Below, one piece after another: positions 55,075 through 64,000 of a stretch of DNA of 64,000 nt (position 1 is its first letter; each line of letters opens with the position of its first letter). Location: the NCBI RefSeq assembly GCF_000178375.1, contig NZ_ADNC01000002.1, positions 1 through 64,000 on the forward strand. Reading direction: 5' to 3'. The stretch comes from Mycoplasmopsis alligatoris A21JP2 (GTDB taxonomy: Bacteria > Bacillota_I > Bacilli_A > Mycoplasmatales > Metamycoplasmataceae). Position numbers and translations under genes: made by a program. The notes beneath the pieces were generated by a model. It worked only from the letters and a program-made list of their open reading frames with translations, ran no database searches and had not been told where the DNA came from.

Positions 55075-55504
55075 AGAAGGAAAAGCAAATACAATTATTG
55101 AAGTTAGTGACGGATTTGCTAAAAACTTTATGATTCCAAAAGGTTTTGCTTTGCCTTATAATCAAGGAACTGTTAAAACTTTAGAAAAAAAACTAGACCA
55201 ATTAAGTGCTCTAGAACATGAAAAAAGAACTCAAGCTCTTAAAGATAAAGATAAACTTGAAAAAGTAAATTTATCATATACGCTTGAAGCAAATATTGAT
55301 GCAAATCAAAACTTAAACGTTCATGGTTCAGTTTCAACAAAAATTGTTGAAAAAGATTTAGTTAAACTAGGATTTAAACTTGAAAAACACTCACTTGAAA
55401 AAATACATTTTGTTAGTGAAGGCACACATGAAATTCAAGTTAAAGTTTACAAAGATATAGTTGCTAAACTATTTGTTAAAATTACTATTAAACAAGTCAA
55501 ATAG
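55046..55504 (+). CDS. rplI: 50S ribosomal protein L9
   Basis: 152 residues. MKIILIKDCKEGKANTIIEV and SDGFAKNFMIPKGFALPYN are the conserved L9 N-terminal domain, followed by the long connecting helix and C-terminal domain. The start at 55046, inside gdpP, has AAGGAAG upstream; a start six codons earlier would add residues absent in L9. Confidence 0.95.
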   Translation: MKIILIKDCKEGKANTIIEVSDGFAKNFMIPKGFALPYNQGTVKTLEKKLDQLSALEHEKRTQALKDKDKLEKVNLSYTLEANIDANQNLNVHGSVSTKIVEKDLVKLGFKLEKHSLEKIHFVSEGTHEIQVKVYKDIVAKLFVKITIKQVK

Positions 55505-55510
55505 GTAAAT

Positions 55511-56923
55511 ATGGAAAAGACAAATAATAATTTTGCACCAACTATTCACCAAAATCAAAATATTGAATCATCAGTATTAGGATTAGCACTAAGCAATCAT
55601 GAAATACAACAAGAAATGGTTACTTATATTTCAGAGCAAGAATTTTATACCAACGAAAATCGGGAATTATTTAAGATAATTTCTATTTTAGTTACGAAAT
55701 TAGGTGCTGTAAACATAGATGAAATTGCAGGTTATTTACACCAAAACACAAATGATTTTTACTATTTAAATAATGAAATGATAAACTCGTTTCTAAATAA
55801 AGTAATTCTAAGTGCTGGTTATGCAAAAAACCGTATCAATTACTACAGAGAACTTACTAATTTGAGTAGTTTAAGATTGATTGAATCTAAGCTAAAACAA
55901 TTTGAGCATTATTTAAAAGAAAACAAAAAACTTGATTCAGGCGATGTTATTAGGAAGTTAGAAGTAGATTTAACACACGTAAATAACAAACGTGAAATAA
56001 AAGAATATGAAGATTCTCGAAAAGTTTCAAATGAATATTTTACAGACTTACTAAATCGTTCACAACTACATGATTCACAACTAGCTGGTATCGCTTCAGG
56101 ATTCCCTGTTTTAGACAATTTAACTCAAGGTTTTAAGGGTGGTGAATTAATCATTTTAGCAGCCCGTCCAGCAATGGGAAAAACTGCATTTGCCTTGAAC
56201 ATAGCCACATATGCCGCAGCAAATAATAAAAATGTCGCTTTTGTCAGTCTTGAAATGTCATCGGTTCAATTAATGGGAAGAATTTATTCATGTATTTCAG
56301 GAATTCCTGGAGAAAAATTCAAAAAAGCCTCGTTATTAAATGAACTTGATTGAGAAAATGTAAAAAATACAAAATACCAAGTTGATGAATTAAAACTATT
56401 TTTAGATGATTCAACCACTTCCCATCTTGATGAAATAACATGAAAAGTGGGAAGACTTCATCAACAAAACAAACTTGATATGTTAGTTATAGATTATTTA
56501 CAATTAATCACATCACCCGGTATTAAAGGTGAAAACAGACAAAATGAAGTCTCAAAAATTTCTAGAACTCTAAAACAATTAGCTCGTGAATTTAATATTC
56601 CTGTTGTTGCTTTATCACAACTTAGTCGTGGTGTGGAACAACGTGAAGATAAAAGACCTTTAATGTCAGATTTGCGTGAGAGTGGTTCTATTGAACAAGA
56701 TGCGGATATGGTCTTATTCTTATACCGTGATGAATATTACAAAAAAATGAAAAAAGGTTCATCAACACTTTCTTCTGATAGAGAACCTGGCAGCGAAATT
56801 TGTGAACTTATAATTTCAAAACATAGAAATGGTCCAACCGGAAAAATCAACTTAGGAATTAACTTAAGTGCCTCGAAATTTATCCACATTGATCAAGATA
56901 AAGTTTATGAACATGATAATTAG
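55511..56923 (+). CDS. dnaB: Replicative DNA helicase
   Basis: 470 residues. N-terminal DnaB domain (IESSVLGLALSNHEIQQEM), then the RecA-like helicase core: Walker A ARPAMGKTAFALN, Walker B LVIDYLQLI, the conserved ALSQLSRGVEQREDKRPLMSDLRESGSIEQDAD-type block and the C-terminal KHRNGPTG. Hexameric 5'-3' helicase at the replication fork. Follows rplI by six bases. Confidence 0.97.
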
Positions 56924-56946
56924 AAGCCTGTGCTTCTTTTTTTGAT
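56922..56946 (+). terminator. Terminator of gdpP-rplI-dnaB
   Basis: AGAAGC ctgt GCTTCT hairpin with eight T, overlapping the dnaB stop. Confidence 0.85.
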
Positions 56947-56974
56947 ATAATATAAAAAAATTTAAGGAGACTAA

Positions 56975-57067
56975 ATGGATTATGATTCCCGAATAGCTTT
57001 TACTTATTTAGCTATACAACAATCAAATAAAGAAAATATTGGAGGTGAAGATGGAACTTTATCTTAA
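56975..57067 (+). CDS. 30-codon ORF upstream of and overlapping the CNNM/CorC gene
   Basis: MDYDSRIAFTYLAIQQSNKE and ten more residues, with a strong TAAGGAG Shine-Dalgarno eight bases before its ATG. It contains the Shine-Dalgarno of the next gene and ends 17 bases inside it, so it may be a leader peptide coupling translation rather than a functional protein. TATAAT-like TGATATAATAT lies at 56944-56953. Confidence 0.45.
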   Translation: MDYDSRIAFTYLAIQQSNKENIGGEDGTLS

Positions 57068-58283
57068 AATAATTTTTCTTGTAATTTTATTCATACTCTT
57101 TGTTTTAAGTAGTATTTTTAGCGGTTGTGAAACAGCATATACATCAATTTCACCTGCAAAAGTCCAACAAATGATTAATAATAAAGAAAGCGGTCATAAA
57201 ATAATTAGCCGTCATATCAAAAAATATAATCAAACTTTAAGCACTATTCTAATTGCTAACAACATAGTTAATATTTCAGCTAGTGCTTTAACATCATTTT
57301 TACTAAGTTTAATTATTACAAATCATGGAACAGTTGCAATTGTTGCTACTGTTGTTGTTACACCTATTATTGTTATTTTTGGAGAAATACTACCTAAAAT
57401 TTTTGCAAAACAAAAACCTATATTATTTTTAAAAATCTTTGGATATATTATAGAAATATTTTATTGATTATTTTTTGTATTTACCTATCCACTAAACAAA
57501 TTAAGTAAAAAAGTTTACGTTACAAATTCTGAAAATGAAATCAAAACCATGTTATCTATGGCTAAAGAAGAAGGTGTTTTAGAAACACATGAAAGCATCT
57601 TGGCACAAAAAGCACTTGATTTAGATTCATCAAAAATCTCACAACATTATATAAGACTTAAAGATGTTGATTCAATTCCATTTAGGTCTAGCATTAAAAA
57701 AGCAAATGCAATGTTTAAGGAAACTAATTATTCAAGAATTCCTGTAGAACAAAATGGAAACTTGGTTGGAATCATCATGCTTAAAGATATATTTCATTTA
57801 AATTCAGGAAATATTGCTTCTTACATTAAACGAGTGCCGCAAATTTCTGCTAATTCTTTACTTTCAATTGGTTTAGAAAAATTAAGAACCTCTCGTTCGC
57901 AAATGGCTTTTGTTACCGAAAACAACACTTCCGACAAAATTATTGGAATAATAACAATTGAAGACATTATTGAAGAACTAGTTGGTGAAATATATGATGA
58001 ATATGATACCGATGAGGAAATTTATGAAATTTCACTACAAAAAGCACAAGCAAAATCGAATGTAGCTGTAAAAAGTGTTTTTAAACAACTAGAAATAAAT
58101 ACATCCCAAATGGATGATGAAAATTTAGATTTATCACTTCGTGAATGATTATTAAAAGAACTTCATGTTGCAAAGCTAAGAAAAAATTCATCATTTACAT
58201 TTAATGATGCAGTTAAATTTAAAGTTTTAAGTAGTTCAAATAAAATAACTGAACACGAACTTATAGAAATCAACATTTTATAA
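57051..58283 (+). CDS. CNNM/CorC-type membrane protein (hemolysin C family), DUF21-CBS-CBS
   Basis: 410 residues. Start at 57051 with GGAGGTGA upstream. Residues ~5-150: DUF21/CNNM transmembrane domain, with FSGCETAYTSISPAKVQ early and VVVTPIIVIFGEILPKIFAKQ including the conserved Glu-Xaa-Xaa-Pro-Lys. Then two CBS motifs (SRIPVEQNGNLVGIIMLKDIF and QMAFVTENNTSDKIIGIITIE) and a CorC-HlyC C-terminal domain. Family members export or sense Mg2+/Co2+ or act as ion transporters; actual substrate here unknown. Confidence 0.92.
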
Positions 58284-58298
58284 TCATGTTGATTTTTA
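58267..58298 (+). terminator. Terminator of the CNNM/CorC gene
   Basis: AAATCAACAT ... ATGTTGATTT hairpin followed by T-rich sequence, overlapping the stop. Confidence 0.75.
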
Positions 58299-58354
58299 TT
58301 TACCAAAAAATAAATTTATAATAAGTTAAAAGTTATAATTAAACAAAGGAATTT

Positions 58355-59650
58355 ATGAGAAAAAACAAATTATTTAAACACATTTTATTTACACCAACTA
58401 TTTTATTAAGTCCACTTTTTTTAAGTGCTTGTGCTATAAAAAATCCATTTACTAAAAAAGTGGAACAACCAGTTGAAACAACAAATAATAAAACAGAAGT
58501 AGAAAAAACAACTTCTACAAAACCTACTACTACAAACAACATAAACGAAAATAAAAATACAAACATAAGCGAAAATACTATCAATAAAAATTCTTTAAAT
58601 AAAGAAATTTTAGTAGGGCATTGAAACGTATTAAATTATGGTTCTAGCAGAACTACTTCTCAAAGTAGTAAAGTTTATGCTTTATCTTCAATTATTCAAA
58701 ATAGCAATTTTGATTTAATAGGTTTAACCGAAATTAACTATAACCAAGCCGATAAAGTACAATTAATTATTGATGAATTAAATAAAACTAATCCTGAAAT
58801 TAAATGAAATTATGTTTTTCAACCTGTTTCAGAAGCTGATTTAAGTAATTCTTCAACCAACACTAAAGAACAAGTTGCAATAGTTTATAAAGAAACTGTC
58901 TTCCAGCCCAATGCGTTCAGCAACAATAAAAAAGGTGATTCGTTTGCTGGTGAATTTAAAGGAATAAATACACAAAATGCACTAATGTATCGTAGACCGC
59001 TATACGGACATAATTTTAAGTTAGTAAATACTGATAAAACTTTTACATTCATTTTTGGACATTTTGATAGCCCTGGCGTTGGTTCAAAAGAAAAATCACT
59101 TTCTTCAAGAAATTTTAACTACGATGGACTAGATTATTCTGTTAAAAATTCAATGGGAGAACAAGAAGCCCTTGAAGCTATGGAATTACATGATGCTATG
59201 GCTTATTTTGACGGAATAGATGGTAATTCAACAATTCTATTTGGTGGAGATACAAATATTAAATATGAAAACAATGATTTATTTAAAAAGTCTGAACAAG
59301 CTGGTTATAAACTTCTTTATAATGATTCAAAACTAACTGGTTCTGATAAATATGCAACTAGTTTAAGAAGTCCTAGAAGTGCAGATTTTGTTGAAAATGA
59401 TGGTTATGCTGAACCTTATGACAAAATTTTATTCAAGGAAGCTGAAGGTGTTGATGTTGTTAGTGAAAAAGAAAATCCAGAACTAATGTTTAAAATAGAT
59501 TTAATTAATGCCTTTAATAAAAACTATTTAAATAAAGAAAAATATCAAGAATTACTAAAAAACGAAAACAAAAATCTCAATACAAATGTGAAACTTATTA
59601 GAAGTATTTCCGATCATGTGCCTGTTTTTGCAAAAATTATTATAAAATAA
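58355..59650 (+). CDS. Membrane nuclease lipoprotein, MnuA-like (endonuclease/exonuclease/phosphatase fold)
   Basis: 431 residues. Lipobox signal peptide with Cys26, a Thr/Asn-rich spacer (to ~80), then an EEP/DNase I-like domain: VGHWNVLNYG (start of the fold), FDLIGLTEINYNQADKVQ (catalytic Glu), FIFGHFDSPGVG (His), ILFGGDTNIKYEN (Asp-Asn) and ISDHVPVFA (Asp-His). Matches the MnuA type of mycoplasma surface nuclease, which degrades host DNA (including extracellular traps) for nucleotide uptake, and fits the salvage genes elsewhere in the window. Weak AAAGGA Shine-Dalgarno. Confidence 0.88.
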
Positions 59651-59662
59651 TAATTACATAGA

Positions 59663-59689
59663 TAATGACTAATCTATAGTCATTTTTTA
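59663..59689 (+). terminator. Terminator of the nuclease gene
   Basis: AATGACTA atct TAGTCATT hairpin with six T. Confidence 0.75.
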
Positions 59690-59703
59690 TACCAAGGAGT
59701 ACT

Positions 59704-61674
59704 ATGAGAAGAATAATTAATATTAACAATGACTGATATTTTAGTAAAAAAGCAAAAGAAGTACCAAGCACTAAACCAAGTACTTGACACTCAATTAATG
59801 TCCCACACACATGAAATGTTTATGATGGCGCTGATGGAGGTAGTGATTATTATCGTGGTAAATGTTTTTATTTTAAAAAACTTGTTATTCCATATTTTCA
59901 CTTTATTGAAGAAGATGTATTTTTAGAATTTAATGGTGTAAATTCAAATTGCAAAATTTATTTAGACGGTAACTTAATCGGGCAGCACTCTGGAGGATAT
60001 TCAACTTTTAGAATAAAATTAGACACAAGCAAATTAAAAAAACTAGGTAATAATTTAGTTTTAGAAGTTGATAACATTCAAGATAATAATATTTATCCGC
60101 TTGATACTGATTACACACAATATGGCGGGATTTATCGCGACGTAAATATAATAATTGTTAACAAAAGTCATATTGATTTAGAGCATTATAGTTCAAACGG
60201 AGTTTATGTTGATTATACTTTGTATGATGATTATGCAATAATTAAAGCAAAAGTTTATACAAAAAACGCACTTGAAAAAAACTTAAGCGTTGAAATTTCT
60301 AAAAAAAGCGACAAGGTTATAGCATACGCTTCAACAATAATTAAAGATAGTTATGAAGAATTAGAATTGATTGTAAAAGACCCTATTTTATGAGATGGAA
60401 CAATTAACCCATATTTATATAAAGCTACTTTTAGTATCGAATCTAAAAACTTAATTATTGATGAAATAAGTGTAAATTTTGGTTTTAGAACATACAAATT
60501 AATTGACCAAAACACCTTTATGTTAAATGAAAAAGAATATTCATTGCGTGGTGTATCAAAACATCAAGATCGATTTGGTAAAGGTAGCGCTGTAAGTGAT
60601 TTAGATCAAAAACAAGATTTAGATTTAATTTATGAAATGGGTGCTAATGCTATTCGTTTATCTCACTATCAACACCCTAAATTCACATATCAGTATGCAG
60701 ATGAAAAAGGATTAATATTATGATCTGAAATTCCTCTTATAAAATCATTTAACACAACACAAATAAGCCAAAAAAATCTTTTAAACCAATTAAGTGAATT
60801 AATTTTACAAAATTATAACCACCCATCAATTTTCTTTTGAGGATTAGCTAATGGATTAAATTGAACAGATAAAACAGGCGTAAGCGCATGTGAATTAATT
60901 ACTAAACTTCATGAAAGAGCTAAACTTTTAGACCAAGATAGATTAACATTTATTTCACAAAAATGAAACACTCCGATTCAGTCTGAATTAAACAATATAA
61001 CTGATTTAGTAGCTTATAATTTATATTTTGGTTCAAAAGAAGACAACTTAGTAGAATTTGAAAAATGATTTGTTGATTGAAAAAGCATTCACAACCAAAA
61101 ACCTATTGCACTAGGAAAATATGGAACAAATTCAATAGTTCGTTATCACGCAAAAAATCCTAAAGTAGGTGATTATACTGAAGAATTTCAAGCATCATAT
61201 CATGAATATATTTTAAGAAATTTATGTCAAAATCGTGGTATTTGAGCAACATTTGTTTGAAATATGTTTGATTTTGGAAACGATGCTCTTGAAGAAGGAA
61301 ACACTCCTGGAACTGATAATAAAGGTCTTGTTACTTTTGATAGAAAAATTAAAAAAGACTCTTATTACTTATATAAAGCATTTTGATCATTTAAGAAATT
61401 TGTTTATATAGCATCAAGACGTAGAGCAATAAGAGAACAATCAGAAAACATGATTGTAAAAATTTATTCAAACTTAGAAGAAGTTAGTTTATTTATCGAT
61501 GGTTCATTAATTGAAACAAAAAAGGCAAATAAAGTTTTTGAATTCAATGTTGGAAAACTTGAACTGGGAGTACATTTTATAGAAGCAAATGCATCAGCAA
61601 TATCAGATATAGTAACTATTGAGGTTGTTAATGACAATTATCACCATTATAAAGAAAACAAAATTTTAAAATAA
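59704..61674 (+). CDS. Glycoside hydrolase family 2 protein lacking both catalytic glutamates
   Basis: 656 residues, no signal peptide. Domain order is GH2: N-terminal jelly-roll (ADGGSDYYRGKCFYFKK, FLEFNGVNSNCKIYLDG, DTDYTQYGGIYRDV), immunoglobulin-like domain (~180-270), TIM barrel (LRGVSKHQDRFGKG, GANAIRLSHYQHP, WSEIPLI) and a C-terminal beta domain. The acid/base position, NE in active enzymes, reads NHPSIFFWGLANGLNW (Gly384), and the nucleophile position, usually EYG, reads LGKYGTNS (Lys472). Substrate-pocket residues around them are well kept (WNMFDFGNDA, GLVTFDRKIKKD). It is therefore likely inactive as a beta-galactosidase/glucuronidase and may bind sugar. Close Shine-Dalgarno AAGGAG. 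Confidence 0.85.
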
Positions 61675-61695
61675 CACCATGAGGTGTTATTTTTT
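61668..61695. terminator. Convergent terminator (GH2 and nicotinate phosphoribosyltransferase)
   Basis: AATAACACC atga GGTGTTATT with A and T runs; serves both converging genes. Confidence 0.85.
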
Positions 61696-61699
61696 CTTA

Positions 61700-62701
61700 T
61701 TAATCTTTTTTGTAGGTTATTAAGTTAGGATTGTGTCTATAGCCACGACCCTCTTTTGCTTCTTTTTTACCATTTAAAACGGTAGCATCTGCACTGAATG
61801 AATTTGATAATTTAAACAAACTTTGTCCGACACCATAATAATCAACAGGTGTGTTATTTGCTTCAAAGTCTTCTATTTTTTTACGATCAAATCCGCTTGA
61901 AACTACTATTTTATATTCAGTTGCACCCGCATCATCAAGAGCTTTTCTTAATCTTTTAACTTGTTCTACATTAACACCATAATGCTTAACTTCATCATTA
62001 TCAAACATATGATCAATCATATTTTTTGAAGTATCAAGTCTAATCCCTCAAACCTTATTTCCTAAATTTTCCCAAACTTTTAGCGATTCTTTTATAACGT
62101 CATTTGAATAATCAACTAAAGCAATTAATTTATTATTTGGAAAATGTTTTGAATAAGCTTGCATAGCTTTAACTATATCACCACCAAAACCTTGAATTAA
62201 AACATGTGGAACTGAACCAAATGTAATTTCATTTTCATTTGCTTTTTGAGCAGCTGTAGAAACCAATTTTACCCCACCTAGTTTAACAGCTTTACCATCA
62301 ACTTTTTGATTTAAATAATGATCAGCTCTATCACCCATAAAAATAATCGGTTTTCCTTTTGCGGCTATAACACAATCATATGCGTTTGAAGCTATTGAGG
62401 TTGAACGAGCTAAAATTCCATCAATTACGCCTTCTCACTTTCCAAAATATTGATAATTTCCTACTAATTCTAAAACTATATCTAAATTATTAATTTTACT
62501 TCCTTCTGGTAAATATCTAATTGTGTATTTGCTTGTATCGGTTTCTTTTTTTAGTAATTCTAAAACTTCATCCATACCTGCTAAAATCGCATTATCTTTC
62601 CTTTGAAAGAATTGAAGAGTAATAATATTATTTTTACATTCTTCTTCTAAAATTTTGCTAGCTTTAAAAAAATAACTAGCGATGTATTTTTCTTTATTCA
62701 T
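61700..62701 (-). CDS. Nicotinate phosphoribosyltransferase
   Basis: 333 residues. First step of NAD salvage from nicotinic acid: nicotinate + PRPP to nicotinate mononucleotide. Seen: VGNYQYFGKWEGVIDGILARSTSIA (residues ~85-110), GSVPHVLIQGFGGD, LIALVDYSNDVI, WGIRLDTSKN (conserved Arg/Asp), KIVVSSGFDRKKI and PVDYYGVGQSL, the typical order of the family. The start at 62701 rather than seven codons upstream fits the Shine-Dalgarno AGGAG and the family N-terminus. Its 5' leader is an FMN-type riboswitch (see separate entry). Symbol pncB would be used in other bacteria. Confidence 0.9.
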
Positions 62702-62703
62702 TT

Positions 62704-62719
62704 GAACTCCTATGAGTTC
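62704..62719 (-). promoter_or_regulatory. Shine-Dalgarno sequestering hairpin of the riboswitch
   Basis: On the minus strand GAACTC atag GAGTTC; the second arm overlaps the AGGAG Shine-Dalgarno (62711-62707) only three bases before the ATG. A natural OFF state for translation initiation. Confidence 0.65.
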
Positions 62720-62725
62720 CACTAA

Positions 62726-62842
62726 CTTGTATTTTCTATATTCAGACTTTACTGTCGGTATAGGAATTTCACCTATTCATGCTCTAAGAGTACGAAGACT
62801 TTACTTCCGGTTTAGATTTTCACTAAGTCATGAAACTACAAA
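62726..62842 (-). promoter_or_regulatory. FMN riboswitch (RFN element)
   Basis: Minus-strand leader with RFN blocks in order: TTTGTA pairing with TACAAG (P1), GTGAAAATCTAAACCGG (P2/P3 type), AAGTAAAGTCTTCG, GGTGAAATTCCTATACCGAC (P4/P5), CAGTAAAGTCTGAATATAG (P6 and 3' J). These match the RFN consensus GGTGnAATTCC-nnn-ACCGACAGT-nAnAGTC, somewhat A+T-shifted. Followed by a SD-hiding hairpin and the nicotinate phosphoribosyltransferase gene. A TATAAT at about 62864-62869 may be its promoter. Confidence 0.85.
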
Positions 62843-62863
62843 CAATGTTTGCTTTAGTATTAT

Positions 62864-62869
62864 AATAAA
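62864..62869 (-). promoter_or_regulatory. -10 of the riboswitch transcript
   Basis: TATAAT within TTATTATAATACTA on the minus strand, ~20 bases upstream of the aptamer. Confidence 0.45.
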
Positions 62870-62901
62870 AAAACAAAAATATCAAACTAATAACATAGTT
62901 A

Positions 62902-63141
62902 TTAAGGGTATTTTTGATTTTTAAATAGTTAAGTAAATTTTACTTAATAACCTTAAATATAGAAGTATTTGTAAAATGTATGATGTTTTTTAATGAAAAA
63001 TCTCAAATATAATCAAATTGGTGCAAATAATTTACTTTTTTAGCTATAAATAAGTAACAAAAAATTTAAAAATTGTATTGAATTTTTATAAATCTTCTTA
63101 TATAATAGTTAAATCCGTTTATAAAAGAATAAAGGAATATT
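62902..63141. other. Divergent intergenic region before the last lipoprotein
   Basis: A+T-rich; contains the upstream part of the riboswitch promoter and, for the rightward gene, a TATATAATAG -10 near 63097 and AAAGGA Shine-Dalgarno at 63131. No ORF or further RNA recognised. Confidence 0.45.
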
Positions 63142-64000
63142 ATGAAAAAGAATATTAAATTAATTACTTTTATTAGTGCAGCGACTATAATTAGTCCATT
63201 AATTGCTATTTCATGTAATAAAAGTCAAAATAAAGATTCAGTAAATGAAGAATTAAACAAGGTCATAGTATCTTATCAAGATTCTAGTCGATATGCATTA
63301 GAAGAATCAAAAGAAGATAAGCTTGAATTTTCAGGTTTTGATTCTTCAAAATATCAAATTAAAGTTGTTAAAACAGAAATTAATAAAAACAAAAAAAGTT
63401 ATGATGTTACTTTAAAACTTATTAGTTTAAATAAAGATAATAAAGCTGAAAGTGTTGAAAAAACTTTTTCAATAACAAATTTTATGACAAAAGAAAGCGT
63501 TATTGAAAACTTTAAAACAATTTTTGTTAATGATTTTAAAGAAAATTTAATCAAATCATTAAGCTTAATAAAATTTGCTGTTGATGATAAAGAACAAAGT
63601 AAGGCAAGTGCTTTAGCTAAAAGTTTAAATGAAAAATTACAACCAGTAATTAAAACAATTACAGATCATCAATTTGCCACATTAAGTAAAATAAATATTG
63701 CATACACTGAATTAAATGCAAGTCAAGTTGAATCGATAGCTTCGATTATTAATCGTATGATTAAACCTAATGCTGAAGTAATAACAGAAATTTTAATGCA
63801 AGTTGTTAAAGATTTTACCAAACAATCTCCAGTTAAATATCAAAATGGAAAAAAAGCAATCGAAGCTAAAATAACTAACGAGTTGTTTTCTAAATTAACA
63901 ACAAATGTTTCAGAATCATTGTTACCTATAGGAGATGAAACTAAAGATTTAATTAAAGATATTTTAGACTCACTAAGTACAAAAAATGACATTAAAATAA
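63142..64000 (+). CDS. Lipoprotein, N-terminal part (runs off the window)
   Basis: At least 286 residues, open to the right edge. MKKNIKLITFISAATIISPL then AISC gives a lipobox with Cys25. The visible mature part is Ser/Lys/Asn-rich and helical (e.g. ENFKTIFVNDFKENLIKSL). General style resembles the N-terminal region of the PL8 lipoprotein at the start of the window, but without motifs no function can be given. Confidence 0.8.
   Translation, partial: MKKNIKLITFISAATIISPLIAISCNKSQNKDSVNEELNKVIVSYQDSSRYALEESKEDKLEFSGFDSSKYQIKVVKTEINKNKKSYDVTLKLISLNKDNKAESVEKTFSITNFMTKESVIENFKTIFVNDFKENLIKSLSLIKFAVDDKEQSKASALAKSLNEKLQPVIKTITDHQFATLSKINIAYTELNASQVESIASIINRMIKPNAEVITEILMQVVKDFTKQSPVKYQNGKKAIEAKITNELFSKLTTNVSESLLPIGDETKDLIKDILDSLSTKNDIKI

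Overview
The window is a low-GC, gene-dense piece of a mycoplasma (Mollicutes) chromosome. The genetic code shows it: long reading frames for conserved enzymes (UvrC, PdhA, PdhC, FtsZ, GH2, ABC permease) stay open only if UGA is read as tryptophan. Many proteins carry mollicute-type lipobox signal peptides (…ISC, …SSC). Gene content (MraZ-RsmH-FtsA-like-FtsZ cluster, PDH operon with lipoyl domains on E3, BMP lipoprotein plus nucleoside-type ABC transporter, MnuA-like nuclease, FIVAR-like surface proteins) suggests the hominis/synoviae side of the genus (Mycoplasmopsis). The species is not identified.

Layout. 1-7.9 kb: a tightly packed operon with a family PL8 (hyaluronate/chondroitin lyase) lipoprotein, a degenerate-looking second lipoprotein and a cytosolic DUF2264 protein. 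8.0-9.7: uvrC. 9.9-15.1: the pyruvate dehydrogenase operon, in which E2 has no lipoyl domain and E3 has two. 15.3-18.1: an Ohr-type peroxide reductase, a hypothetical protein, a likely ~100-nt small RNA and an S1-domain protein coupled to a Pgi-like protein without sugar-phosphate isomerase motifs. 18.5-25.6: a tail-anchored coiled-coil protein, then a BMP-type lipoprotein and a three-gene nucleoside-type ABC transporter. 26.1-28.2: two tandem deoxynucleoside kinases and a hypothetical gene. 28.7-31.2: tRNA-Leu, tRNA-Lys and tRNA-Ile, with an intact IS1634-like element inserted among them and flanked by a perfect 127-bp direct repeat. 31.2-32.9: rpsI, rplM, rsmE. 33.0-36.9: the division cluster with a three-repeat MraZ operator.

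37.2-43.4: two paralogous ~1000-residue surface proteins (discoidin-like head, FIVAR-like helical repeats, C-terminal membrane anchor), the first frameshifted. 43.6-50.1: two paralogous ~1050-residue lipoproteins on the minus strand, each a long coiled-coil stalk carrying a PI-PLC X catalytic domain; the first is frameshifted. 50.1-55.1: KtrA, PTS-dependent dihydroxyacetone kinase (DhaK/L/M) and a GdpP-type c-di-AMP phosphodiesterase. 55.0-58.3: rplI, dnaB, a 30-codon ORF and a CNNM/CorC-type protein. 58.4-61.7: an MnuA-like nuclease lipoprotein and a GH2 glycosidase relative lacking both catalytic glutamates. 61.7-62.9: a nicotinate phosphoribosyltransferase whose 5' leader is an FMN riboswitch with the Shine-Dalgarno in a hairpin. 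63.1-end: start of another lipoprotein.

Working together, many genes fit scavenging from host tissue: glycosaminoglycan cleavage, extracellular nuclease, nucleoside import and phosphorylation, candidate phosphoinositide/GPI cleavage, dihydroxyacetone and pyruvate catabolism. The most distinctive signals are the FMN riboswitch on an NAD-salvage gene, the paired stalked PI-PLC lipoproteins, the PL8/DUF2264 operon, the sugar-enzyme-fold proteins that have lost their active sites, and the long target duplication around the IS.
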